This document shows, in pieces, positions 6,809 to 15,566 of a stretch of DNA of 35,439 bases (positions are counted from its first letter, which is position 1; each line of letters starts with the position of its first letter). A program made the position numbers and the translations under genes. The notes beneath the pieces were generated by a model. The model ran no database searches and had not been told where the DNA came from. It worked only from the letters and a program-made list of their open reading frames with translations. Source of the DNA: Desulfurococcaceae archaeon (GTDB lineage Archaea; Thermoproteota; Thermoprotei_A; Sulfolobales; NBVN01); the NCBI GenBank assembly GCA_020832985.1, contig JAJHRE010000008.1:1-35439 (forward strand), read 5' to 3'.

Positions 6809-8362
6809 ATGTATAGAGTTAGTAGCAGGCAATATACCATAATTAAAACACTCAATGATTACTTAGTTGGTGGGTTTAGATACGTTGATGTTAGAGAAGT
6901 AGCTAAAGCTCTAAATACTAACGTTAGTGATCTTATGAGGGACCTCGCCGAATTAGAGAGTAAGGGGCTTATTAAGACTCAAAGACTTAGTAAGTATTTA
7001 GTGAGGTTAAGTGATTTAGGTATTAAGTACTTAAACGAGGGTTTACCTGAATTTAAATTACTTCAAGTTTTAGTGAATCTTAATTCTAGAGGTATTAAGA
7101 GTTTAAGAGTTGATGAGCTTAAAGAGGTCTCTAAGTTAAGTGATGATGAATTCTCAGCTTCATTAGGTATACTGAGGAGGTTTAACGTGATCTCAATAAG
7201 TAGGAATGTAGTTGATGTTTCATTAGATAATGCTAAGATTCAGGAGTTTAGTAAGTACTTAGAAGATGTTAAGGAGCTACTGAGTAGGTTAAATGAAGGG
7301 CTTATAGTGGGGTCATTAGATAGTAAGCTACAGAGTATTAAGAGGAGGGGTTTCATAGTTGTTGATGAGATTAAGGAATTAAGTGTAGGTCTTACTGACG
7401 TAGCCTTAGAAGCTATTAGGAATAACTTAATAATTGCTAAGGATATAGTCACAGTACTAACCCCGGAGTTAATATCTAGTGGTGGTTGGAAGGATGTAGA
7501 GTTTAAGGAGTTTGATTTAAGTATTGAGGTACCGATGGTATACCCATCTAGGAAGCATCCATACATAGAGTTCTTAAACTATGTAAGAGATATTGTCGTT
7601 TCTATGGGGTTTGAGGAGGTAAAGGGTCCTCACCTAGAGCTAGAGTTCTGGAACTTCGACGTCCTCTACGTCCCACAATACCACCCAGCGAGAACTATAA
7701 CAGATGTTTACTTCGTTAAGGAAGGAGTTCAAGTAAGGTATGATGTAGATGAGGAGGTAATGAGCATCGTTAGGAGGGTTCATGAGGATGGAGGCCCTGC
7801 TAATTCATTAGGTTGGGGGTATAGATGGGATCCTAAGAAAGCATTGAAGTTAATACTGAGGACCCATACAACATCAGTTTCAATGCGTACTATATATGAG
7901 AGAGGTGAGGGTGAGTATAGATGTTTCTCATTAGATAGGGTTTTCAGGCCAGACACTCCAGACCCTACGCACTTGATGGAGTTCCACCAACTTGAGGGTA
8001 TAATAGTTGGTAAGGAAGTCTCCTTCAAACACCTCCTAGGGTTCTTTAAAGAATTTGCGAGACGTCTAGGTTTAGGGGATGTAATATTTAAACCAGCGTA
8101 CTTCCCATTCACAGAACCTAGTGTTGAGGGCTACGTAAAGCATCCTAAGTTAGGATGGATTGAGGTTTTCCCAGGCGGTATGTTCAGACCTGAGGTTTTA
8201 AGACCGCTTAGAGTAGTTAACTGTAATGTTGCGGCTTGGGGTATAGGTATTGATAGGATAGCTATGATGGTGTTAGGTATAGATGATATTAGGGAGTTAT
8301 ACAGTAATTCATTAGATGTGATTAAGGGTATGAAGATTCCTAAGACGTTACTAAAGGGGTGA
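6809..8362 (+). CDS. pheS: Phenylalanyl-tRNA synthetase alpha subunit
   Basis: The catalytic subunit of the (alpha-beta)2 enzyme that charges tRNA-Phe. The N-terminal third (about 1-170) holds winged-helix DNA/RNA-binding-like repeats typical of archaeal/eukaryotic PheRS alpha. The class II core follows, with motif 2 region RTHTTSVSMRTIY and FSLDRVFRPDTPDPTHLMEF, and motif 3 GIGIDRIAMMVLGI near the C-terminus. About 517 residues, a normal length. I choose ATG 6809 because GGAGG ends five bases before it; the frame is open from TTG 6758 and ATG 6797 is an alternative that would suit a leaderless transcript. pheT follows 4 bp after the stop if the ATA start is right. Confidence 0.95.
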   Translation: MYRVSSRQYTIIKTLNDYLVGGFRYVDVREVAKALNTNVSDLMRDLAELESKGLIKTQRLSKYLVRLSDLGIKYLNEGLPEFKLLQVLVNLNSRGIKSLRVDELKEVSKLSDDEFSASLGILRRFNVISISRNVVDVSLDNAKIQEFSKYLEDVKELLSRLNEGLIVGSLDSKLQSIKRRGFIVVDEIKELSVGLTDVALEAIRNNLIIAKDIVTVLTPELISSGGWKDVEFKEFDLSIEVPMVYPSRKHPYIEFLNYVRDIVVSMGFEEVKGPHLELEFWNFDVLYVPQYHPARTITDVYFVKEGVQVRYDVDEEVMSIVRRVHEDGGPANSLGWGYRWDPKKALKLILRTHTTSVSMRTIYERGEGEYRCFSLDRVFRPDTPDPTHLMEFHQLEGIIVGKEVSFKHLLGFFKEFARRLGLGDVIFKPAYFPFTEPSVEGYVKHPKLGWIEVFPGGMFRPEVLRPLRVVNCNVAAWGIGIDRIAMMVLGIDDIRELYSNSLDVIKGMKIPKTLLKG

Positions 8363-8366
8363 GACT

Positions 8367-10010
8367 ATACCGACCATTGAGGTTAAGTTATGGGATATTG
8401 AAAGGATAGTGAAGAGTCGTATAAGGTTTGATGAGTTGGGAGAATATCTTACTAAGCTTAAGTGTGAGGTTGAGGAAGTTCGTGGTGATACGTTAGTTTA
8501 TGAGGCATCACATGATAGGCCAGACTTATTCTCAGCGGAGGGTTTAGGAAGAGCTTTAAGGAGTTTAAAAGGAGTTGATAATGGATTTAAAGAAGTTGTG
8601 GTTAGGGATTCAGATGTTGAGGTAATAGCTTCGAATAAGCCGTCCTACAGACCATACGTCTTAGGAGCTATAGTTAAGGGTTTATCCTTAGATGAGGAGT
8701 CAATAACACAGATAATTCAACTACAAGAGAAGTTACACCTCAGCTACTGTGGTGATAGGGCTTTAGTAGCTATAGGACTCCATGATTATAGTAAGATAAC
8801 ACCTCCAATATATTATAAGGCTGTTAGTGAGTATAGGTTTAAGCCTTTAGGTTATGATGAGGAGATGAGTATTAGGGAAATACTCAGTAAAGTGGATAAG
8901 GGGGTTAGGTATAGGCATTTAGTTAGAGATGGTGAGTACCCCCTACTAGTAGATTCTAAGGGGATGGTACTATCTATGCCCCCAATAATTAACGGTGATT
9001 ACACTAGAATAACTACTAATACTACTCAATTCTTCATAGACATAACTGGGACAGACTTAGAGTTGATGAGTAGGGTCTTGAACGTAGTTATAGGTGCGTT
9101 GTTAGAGAGAGGTGATGAAGTCACAGTATTTAAGGTTAGAGTCTTAGATGGGGATAGGATTATATGGAGTCCTAGATATGATGTAAAGGTATTTAAAGTA
9201 GGTTTAGATGATGTTAAATCGTTATTAGGTATCGACTTAAGTGTTGAAGAAGTTATTAAGTGTTTAAATAGTATGGGGTTTAATGTTAAGGTATTAGACC
9301 TAAGGTCTTTAGAGGTTAGGGTACCTCCCTATAGGATCGATGTAATGCATGTTGTCGATATTATTGAGGATATAGCTATTGCTTACGGTTATGACAGGTT
9401 AACACCGACGCTCCTACCACCTACGCATAACGGTAGTATACATCCGATAGAGGGGTTCTCGAGAATTGTTAGGGATTTAATGATAGGTTTAGGTTTTAAC
9501 GAAGTGGTGAACTTCATGTTAGTAGATTCCGAATACTTAAGTGATTTAAGTATAGGTAATTACGTCATATTGGAGAATCCTAGGATGAAGGCTTATTCAG
9601 CAGTTAGGAATTCATTAATACCTTCAATACTTCAAGCAGTTAGGATTAATTCCTTAACCTCTAAAAACATTAAGTTGTTTGAGGTTGGAGATGTTGTTGA
9701 GTTAAGTAACAACGGCTTCAGAAGTTCTAGGAAGTTAGCTGTAGCAATATCAACCGCTGAGACAACATTAACTGACGTGTTAGTGGTTCTTAAGTCATTA
9801 ATGAATATGTTAGGGATTAACTACTCATTAAGTCGTTGTAGTTCTAACTTAATGATTAGTGGTAGGTGTGGTGAGGTAGTAGTTAGAGGTGCTGTTATCG
9901 GAATTGTCGGTGAGGTACACCCAAGGATACTTAATTACTTAGGGATTACATTACCTGTAGCCTTATTAGAGATAAATCTATCATCCATACTACAGATAAT
10001 TTCTGGTTAA
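8367..10010 (+). CDS. pheT: Phenylalanyl-tRNA synthetase beta subunit with apparent ATA start
   Basis: The beta subunit of PheRS, carrying the B3/B4 editing module and an inactive catalytic-like domain. Near the start it reads CEVEEV...ASHDRPDLFSAEGLGRALR, the archaeal PheT signature; the B5 and core-like parts end near residue 545. The first ATG, GTG or TTG in frame is GTG 8409, but the conserved N-terminus continues upstream as PTIEVKLWDIERI, directly preceded by ATA at 8367. A GGTGA motif (8358-8362), overlapping the pheS stop, ends four bases before this ATA, the spacing seen at clear starts in this window. The coordinates therefore assume ATA initiation; the conservative start is 8409. 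Confidence 0.93.
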   Translation: MPTIEVKLWDIERIVKSRIRFDELGEYLTKLKCEVEEVRGDTLVYEASHDRPDLFSAEGLGRALRSLKGVDNGFKEVVVRDSDVEVIASNKPSYRPYVLGAIVKGLSLDEESITQIIQLQEKLHLSYCGDRALVAIGLHDYSKITPPIYYKAVSEYRFKPLGYDEEMSIREILSKVDKGVRYRHLVRDGEYPLLVDSKGMVLSMPPIINGDYTRITTNTTQFFIDITGTDLELMSRVLNVVIGALLERGDEVTVFKVRVLDGDRIIWSPRYDVKVFKVGLDDVKSLLGIDLSVEEVIKCLNSMGFNVKVLDLRSLEVRVPPYRIDVMHVVDIIEDIAIAYGYDRLTPTLLPPTHNGSIHPIEGFSRIVRDLMIGLGFNEVVNFMLVDSEYLSDLSIGNYVILENPRMKAYSAVRNSLIPSILQAVRINSLTSKNIKLFEVGDVVELSNNGFRSSRKLAVAISTAETTLTDVLVVLKSLMNMLGINYSLSRCSSNLMISGRCGEVVVRGAVIGIVGEVHPRILNYLGITLPVALLEINLSSILQIISG

Positions 10011-10018
10011 TTAAGTAG

Positions 10019-12133
10019 TTATAAACGTAGTAGTTCCTTAGCATTTCTAACTACTTCATAAGCTATCTTCTCACCAAATGTTGGTAGGTTAGAGAGTTTT
10101 CTAGGGTCGGCATTAGCTAAGTCTTCTAAAGTTTTAATACCATTACTTGCTAATATCCTAGCTCTAACCCTACCAATACCCTTAACCATAGTTAACTCTA
10201 AGACATCTTCTTTAACACCGACCTCTATACGTTTAGATAGTGTTTCTAATCTCTTAGCATGTTCTTTCAAACCTACTACATAGCATACTTGGCTTGAGGC
10301 GTGAGCTACCCAACTCCCTGTATCGGTTAGCGTGAGTAGGTCGCCCAAACCTATATCGTACTTACTTATTATTGAATCCTCATCAACTTCGTTAACCCAT
10401 TCATTAAGTATCAAGGCTATTTTAAAACCTCTTAACCAGTCATCATAGTCGACATCCTTTAAATTACTTATATCAGGTATTAGTCCTAGGTCTGAGTAAG
10501 CTAGTGCATCATCTTCTAACCTACTATAACCTGTAACCCTAACCCTACTGAAGTCTGGTGTTATTGAGAGTAAGTGTAGGTAGTAGAGGTCCTTCACATC
10601 CTCTACCCTACTTAAATCCTTTATAATGATCTTAGCTGTTAACGGATCTATATAGAGTTTTGAAACTGTAATGCCTAGCTCTGTAGGTACGTACCTACCA
10701 CCTCTTACCTCAATCATATTATCATTTACTAATTCATCAATAACTCTACGTATTATATATTTGCTTAAGCTGAAGGCTGGTGTGTTGAAGGCTAATGTCT
10801 TATTGAAGAACATGTTTAATTCATCATCATTACTTACATAGCCAGAAGCTACAGATGCTAAGACATGTATCCGTAGGGATCTTATGTTGGTGAGTGCTGA
10901 TGATACAGCCTCAACCTTCCCATATATGTACTTCCAACCCTCAGCAGGTGAGGAAACATCTGCTAATACAACCTCACCGTAGGGGTCGTACTGTGGTCTA
11001 CCAGCCCTACCACCCATCTGCTTATACTCCATAATAGATATAGGCTTCATAAACCCCTCCTCAAACCTCTTAGTAAATATCAATACCCTACGTGCTGGGA
11101 CATTAATACCTGCAGCTAATGTCGGTGTAGCTACGATTACCTTAATCAAACCCTCTCTAAATCCCTTCTCAATAACCCTCCTAGCTATTGGGGATAGACC
11201 TGCATGGTGGTATGAAATGCCATAACTTAATAACTTACTTAAAGACTCTACCTCACTACGTGATGGTGATTCTTCTTTAATAATATTCACTAACTCCGAC
11301 GGCTGCGGCTTAAACCTATCCTTAACTACCTCAATTAACTTAAAAGCAGTTAGTTCTGCCTGCTTCCTTGACTGTTTAAATATTAGTAACTGGTAGTCGT
11401 TATCTAGTGCATGCTTAACACAGTGTATGACTATATCTGAGTTGACGTGTTCTACCCTACCATCGTTAAATTCTATAACGTTCTTCCTCCTATTATAGAA
11501 CCCTTCAATAAGTTTAACAGGTCTCCAATCACTAAGCACTAACTCAGCATTTAACCACTTAGCAATGGTTTCAGGCTCCCCTATAGTAGCACTTAAACCA
11601 ACTATCTGTTTACCTAGCATTAACATCCTAGCACAGATTAACTCGACTATAGGGCCCCTCTCACTATCACCTACATTATGTAGTTCATCAACAACTAAAA
11701 CCCCGATCCTATCAATCCATGAAGGCCTATGCCTGAGTATAGAATCTAATTTCTCGTAAGTAGTTACAAGTATATCGTATTTCCCTAAGTGTTCTCCAGA
11801 TTCCTCATAATCACCTGTGGATATACCGACCTTAAAACCATAACTACTCCAGAATTTAAACTCTTCAAACTTCTCTGATGCTAACGCCTTAAGAGGTGTT
11901 GTATAAATACCTATACCCCCGTTAAGTACTGTATTCACTAATGCTAACTCACCAATAAGTGTCTTACCACTAGCTGTAGGTGCTACAACTACTAAATTCT
12001 TCCCTCTAAGTAGTCCAGCTCTAAGCGCGTCAGCTTGAGGAGGTGTAAAGTGTGTTATTCCTTTAACCTTAAGTCCTTCTAAGATTACCTTAGGCATATC
12101 AAACGAGTGGATATCTATAAAATCATTACCCAC
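10019..12133 (-). CDS. hel308: Hel308-type superfamily 2 DNA helicase
   Basis: 704 residues. An ATP-dependent 3'-5' DNA helicase that acts on stalled replication forks and recombination intermediates. A Q-motif-like FTPPQADAL is followed by Walker A APTASGKT (residues 51-58), DELH box (about 147-150), SAT motif (GLSATIGEP), then motif IV-VI features YHHAGLSPIARR and QMGGRAGRP. A winged helix and ratchet follow, and the C-terminal helix-hairpin-helix domain reads MVKGIGRVRARILASNGIKT. The GTG start at 12133 has GGTGT five bases upstream. It is the last gene of the long minus-strand run and is convergent with pheT. Confidence 0.94.
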   Translation of the reverse strand: MGNDFIDIHSFDMPKVILEGLKVKGITHFTPPQADALRAGLLRGKNLVVVAPTASGKTLIGELALVNTVLNGGIGIYTTPLKALASEKFEEFKFWSSYGFKVGISTGDYEESGEHLGKYDILVTTYEKLDSILRHRPSWIDRIGVLVVDELHNVGDSERGPIVELICARMLMLGKQIVGLSATIGEPETIAKWLNAELVLSDWRPVKLIEGFYNRRKNVIEFNDGRVEHVNSDIVIHCVKHALDNDYQLLIFKQSRKQAELTAFKLIEVVKDRFKPQPSELVNIIKEESPSRSEVESLSKLLSYGISYHHAGLSPIARRVIEKGFREGLIKVIVATPTLAAGINVPARRVLIFTKRFEEGFMKPISIMEYKQMGGRAGRPQYDPYGEVVLADVSSPAEGWKYIYGKVEAVSSALTNIRSLRIHVLASVASGYVSNDDELNMFFNKTLAFNTPAFSLSKYIIRRVIDELVNDNMIEVRGGRYVPTELGITVSKLYIDPLTAKIIIKDLSRVEDVKDLYYLHLLSITPDFSRVRVTGYSRLEDDALAYSDLGLIPDISNLKDVDYDDWLRGFKIALILNEWVNEVDEDSIISKYDIGLGDLLTLTDTGSWVAHASSQVCYVVGLKEHAKRLETLSKRIEVGVKEDVLELTMVKGIGRVRARILASNGIKTLEDLANADPRKLSNLPTFGEKIAYEVVRNAKELLRL

Positions 12134-12155
12134 TCAACACACCACTACTACAGAA

Positions 12156-12167
12156 CTACTTAAGTAG
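12156..12167. repeat. 12-bp palindrome between the PHP and Hel308 genes
   Basis: CTACTTAAGTAG is a perfect inverted repeat in the 47-bp gap before Hel308. It could be a protein site or the core of a separate Hel308 promoter (TTAA centre about 30 bp before the start). Chance is possible in such AT-rich DNA. Confidence 0.3.
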
Positions 12168-12180
12168 AACTCATAAAACC

Positions 12181-12873
12181 TCATACTAAACTCACTAAAT
12201 CATACATTAAATTAGTTTTTCTCAACCCATGTACAGTCCTCTTCAACGACCAACTAAACCTATATATACTTCCTAGTAGTGAGTACCTCATTACAGGTGT
12301 AACGTTTCCTACTCTTATAGATTCTAAGACATCATCAACTGTAAATCCATCAGCGTAGATTATATTAAATGCACTACCTATTAACTCACCTACATGTGCG
12401 TCTGAATTAGCTAGTAATGGTATGTTTAAACCTCTAGCTAGGATGTATGTGATGATATTTGAGATAGGGTCGCTAGAACTATTAAATATTTCAACAGCAT
12501 CCCATACCTTAAGATTAACACCCCACTTAATACCTAGTCTTAAGATATCGTAGGGATGTGATGGAACTAATAAACAGTTATTCTCCCTACAACTATCTAC
12601 TAAAGTACTTAAATCGTAAGAAATTCTAATTGCTTGTGGACACAGTAGTAGTATCTCCCCTAAATACGTCTTCACCTCAGCCCCATATATCAATATCTGA
12701 GACCTCTTATCGACATACCTACTAGCTATCACACTACCTAAGAAAGTATTATGATCTGTTACAGAGATCACGTTAATAGATTTTAGCTTAGAGATCTTAA
12801 CTATCTCTGAAGGGTGTAAAGCACCATCACTTACTATTGAATGTATATGGAGGTCTCCATAGAGTTTAAGCAT
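12181..12873 (-). CDS. PHP-domain metal-dependent phosphoesterase
   Basis: 230 residues with the PHP metal-binding motifs in order: DLHIHS (residues 7-12) followed by SDGALHP, VTDHNTFLG (about 39-47), SHPYD (about 105), EIFNS and LANSDAH (about 154-160). PHP proteins hydrolyse phosphoesters with a di- or trinuclear metal site; substrates range from histidinol phosphate to nucleotides and DNA ends. No fused polymerase or kinase domain is present. The gene is 27 bp from the radical SAM gene and 47 bp from Hel308, so a nucleotide or DNA-related substrate is possible but not shown. Confidence 0.85.
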   Translation of the reverse strand: MLKLYGDLHIHSIVSDGALHPSEIVKISKLKSINVISVTDHNTFLGSVIASRYVDKRSQILIYGAEVKTYLGEILLLCPQAIRISYDLSTLVDSCRENNCLLVPSHPYDILRLGIKWGVNLKVWDAVEIFNSSSDPISNIITYILARGLNIPLLANSDAHVGELIGSAFNIIYADGFTVDDVLESIRVGNVTPVMRYSLLGSIYRFSWSLKRTVHGLRKTNLMYDLVSLV

Positions 12874-12900
12874 TAATCAACATCTCTTTCAACTTAATCC

Positions 12901-14187
12901 TTAACTAAGTATTATTCCCTCCTTCATAAGCTCTACGATCTTACGTGCTAATTCCTCTTGCTTAAGCCAATCACCGAAGATAACACCCCTACCTAGAAGC
13001 TTCATCAACTCCTTCTTAACGGTATTAGGTATGGGCTTTATACCATACTTAGCTAGTGGTGTCCCAGGTAGTGGTAGGTATGTATGGAGTCTCACTCTAA
13101 CATTACCTAAACTAATTAATTTTCGAATAAATCCTAAAGTCTCATACATATCTGTTAATTCCTCAATAGGTAACCCTATTATGAAGTCTACATCAACACC
13201 GAATCCATACTCCCTTAAAATACTGACTGCATTAATGACATCATCAACTGTATGCCCTCTATTAAGTTCCTTAAGCACCTTATCAGAACCTGATTGAGCA
13301 CCTATAGCTATCCTCTTATTATCTACGCAACTCTTAAGTACTTTAACTATGTCATGATCTATGAATTCAGGTCTAACCTCACTTGGGAATGTCCCTAAGT
13401 ATATCCTCCCACCTAAACTCCTTAACCTACTCATAGAATCTAAGAACTCAATAACACTACTATAGTTTAGTTTACGTCCATCACCACCGTAGGCAAGTAT
13501 GTTAGGTGATATGAATCTTAAATCCTTAATACCTTTACTAATTAAGAACTTACAATAATTTGTTATTGAAGTGATTGATCTATGCCTCATAACTACTCCG
13601 AAGATATGACTGACTTGACAATACTTACAAGCGTATGGACATCCCCTACTGACTTCTATAGGGTTAAATAAACCTCCCTCTATTGGGAACGGTGGGTAGT
13701 CATCTAAATTAACGTGTTTGAGAGGGTTCTTAACAACTAACTTATCATCATCTATATACGCTATACCCCCTACTTTAGCTAAGTCATCACCATTGATAAG
13801 ATTACCTAAGAACTCTGTTAATGATTCCTCAGCTTCTCCAATAAATACGTAGTCAAAACCTAAGGACTTTAAAGAACCTAGGGGATCTCCACTTACATGT
13901 GGACCACCGCCAATAATCAACACCCTATCACTATTCAAAGTCTTAAACCTTCTTAAACTCCATATAAATGGTAGTAGGTCGGGTAATTGAGTAGTCATTA
14001 ATGATATACCAACAATAGCTTTATCATACTTAGTGAGTAGAGAGTTAACTGAGTTGAAGAATTCATGAATATTAATTAGATGTACATCTATATCAATTCT
14101 CTTAAATTGAATAGCGGCTATCAATACATGTATACTGTATTTATTGAGGTCTGTATATAGAAACGTTATACAGTACTTCCTACTCAT
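12901..14187 (-). CDS. B12-binding domain / radical SAM protein (MJ1487-like)
   Basis: About 428 residues. The N-terminal part (about 1-130) has a Rossmann-like cobalamin-binding layout with IIGGGPHVSGDP and FIGEAEESL. The radical SAM domain carries the CxxxCxxC cluster motif in SRGCPYACKYCQVSHIFG (about residues 180-197), then RHRSI and downstream GIGAQSGSDKVLKELNRGHT-like and VDFIIGLPIEE segments. This matches the uncharacterised archaeal MJ1487 family, whose reaction is unknown. It sits between ThiD-ThiN and the PHP gene. ATG 14187 is preferred; GTG 14196 is an alternative. Its classical B12 DxHxxG motif is not evident, so cobalamin binding is uncertain. Confidence 0.85.
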   Translation of the reverse strand: MSRKYCITFLYTDLNKYSIHVLIAAIQFKRIDIDVHLINIHEFFNSVNSLLTKYDKAIVGISLMTTQLPDLLPFIWSLRRFKTLNSDRVLIIGGGPHVSGDPLGSLKSLGFDYVFIGEAEESLTEFLGNLINGDDLAKVGGIAYIDDDKLVVKNPLKHVNLDDYPPFPIEGGLFNPIEVSRGCPYACKYCQVSHIFGVVMRHRSITSITNYCKFLISKGIKDLRFISPNILAYGGDGRKLNYSSVIEFLDSMSRLRSLGGRIYLGTFPSEVRPEFIDHDIVKVLKSCVDNKRIAIGAQSGSDKVLKELNRGHTVDDVINAVSILREYGFGVDVDFIIGLPIEELTDMYETLGFIRKLISLGNVRVRLHTYLPLPGTPLAKYGIKPIPNTVKKELMKLLGRGVIFGDWLKQEELARKIVELMKEGIILS

Positions 14188-14213
14188 CGACCACACTATA
14201 AATTCAATACTAA

Positions 14214-15536
14214 CTAACTTTTAATATCATTACGTCTTAATATAGTTCCTAGTCTTAAGATCTTATTAACTACGTCGTTAGGGTCTCTACCTAGTATAAG
14301 TATCATTGCTTCTTTACCGTAATCACCTTTATGATAGATAATATCTGGGACATAACCTAACCTCTTAATAGCTTCACTAACACCCCAAGGTATTGTAGCA
14401 CCTTCAATAGCTTTAACTTCTGGAGGTTCTTGAGACCTATCATAGAACGATACTGTAAAGCCTAACTTATTAACGGCTTTAATTATTAAATCATCGTATT
14501 TTATATTAGCAACAGCTCTTATGGCTGGGTTAAACTCCATTACTTTAACTAATGCTCTAGCTAGGTGTTTAGAGGTATTGAAGTCTGGTGGTGCCATAGC
14601 TTTGATTGAGTTACCTACCTTGATGATTCTACCAGGGATTGCTGCAATGTCTTCAGGACCTGAAGTGAGGTGTTTAGGTAATGCGTAAGCTATGTTTAAC
14701 TGTACCTCAGGAATTAAGTCTACTACTAATTGTGAGTTTTCCTCCAGAACTCTAACAGCCCTGCTTAACTCCCTAATAACCCTATATCTCTCACTATCAA
14801 TTACCTCCCGAATATATACCTCTGGTATGAGGTCATCACAACACCTAACAGCGAACTTCAAGGACTTCTCAGCCAGATCTACAACGTCGTTAAACGCGGC
14901 GCTTAGTTCTTCATTGTTAATGAGTTTTAAGATCATGTACGTAGCTATAAGGTCCTTAGGGATTTTTGTAGGGGTATGTAATTCCAGTAATGTATTACCG
15001 TCGTAGAGTATATGGGTAAACACACCACTACGTACATAGTTTAGTAATATTACATTCTTCACGTTCAGTATATTAGATAAGGACTCCAGTAGCTTATGAA
15101 GTCCTCCACCAACATTAGGGATATCAAGTAGTTCTACCTCCTCAAAATTCAACACGAACATATCTGATTCTTGGTGAAGACCACTCCTTCCTAGGTAGCT
15201 TATAATATCTTTAATTAAGTCTTTAGAGGTTAGATTAGGGTTTACCATTAGTGTTTTTATGAATGACTTGGTAGGGTTGTTAAGTAAGGTCTTAATAACA
15301 TTTAACCCAGAAGCAACATCAAGTTTTAAAGCTTTTAAGGAACTAATATCTACTCTACCGAGTTCTTTAGTTATTTCCTCCTCATTAAACTTTAAGATAA
15401 CTGTACCTCCTTTAGTGATAGCCGTTGTAACTAAGTAACAATTAATCCTGAATAACTTACATAGTTCTACATCTAGGTGAAGACCTTCTCTGAAGGTTAA
15501 GTCAAACTTATTTAGTATTAATACATTACTTTCCAT
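14214..15536 (-). CDS. thiDN: ThiD-like / ThiN fusion protein with degenerate ThiD domain
   Basis: About 440 residues. The C-terminal domain (about 255-430) is ThiN, archaeal thiamine-phosphate synthase, with AIPGRIIKVG, ANIKYDDLIIKAVNKLGFTV, YDRSQEPPEV, EGATIPWGVSEAIKRLGYVP and YHKGDYGKEAMILILG. The N-terminal domain occupies the place of ThiD (HMP/HMP-P kinase) and keeps the fold pattern (VTTAITKGGT, ELHTPTK). However, the GFDPSGGAGI substrate loop reads NKFDLTFREGL and the HGTGC catalytic motif reads HTPTKIPKD. It follows the E3 gene by about 30 bp; the dehydrogenase E1 needs thiamine diphosphate, a sensible pairing. The start is ATG 15536 or GTG 15542, beside a GGTGG. Confidence 0.85.
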   Translation of the reverse strand: MESNVLILNKFDLTFREGLHLDVELCKLFRINCYLVTTAITKGGTVILKFNEEEITKELGRVDISSLKALKLDVASGLNVIKTLLNNPTKSFIKTLMVNPNLTSKDLIKDIISYLGRSGLHQESDMFVLNFEEVELLDIPNVGGGLHKLLESLSNILNVKNVILLNYVRSGVFTHILYDGNTLLELHTPTKIPKDLIATYMILKLINNEELSAAFNDVVDLAEKSLKFAVRCCDDLIPEVYIREVIDSERYRVIRELSRAVRVLEENSQLVVDLIPEVQLNIAYALPKHLTSGPEDIAAIPGRIIKVGNSIKAMAPPDFNTSKHLARALVKVMEFNPAIRAVANIKYDDLIIKAVNKLGFTVSFYDRSQEPPEVKAIEGATIPWGVSEAIKRLGYVPDIIYHKGDYGKEAMILILGRDPNDVVNKILRLGTILRRNDIKS

Positions 15537-15566
15537 ATCCACCGTAGTAACTTAAGTGAGGTTACG

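Noticed and set aside
7240-8112. Minus-strand ORFs opposite pheS
   Set aside because: They lie antisense to conserved PheRS alpha sequence and show no known domain.
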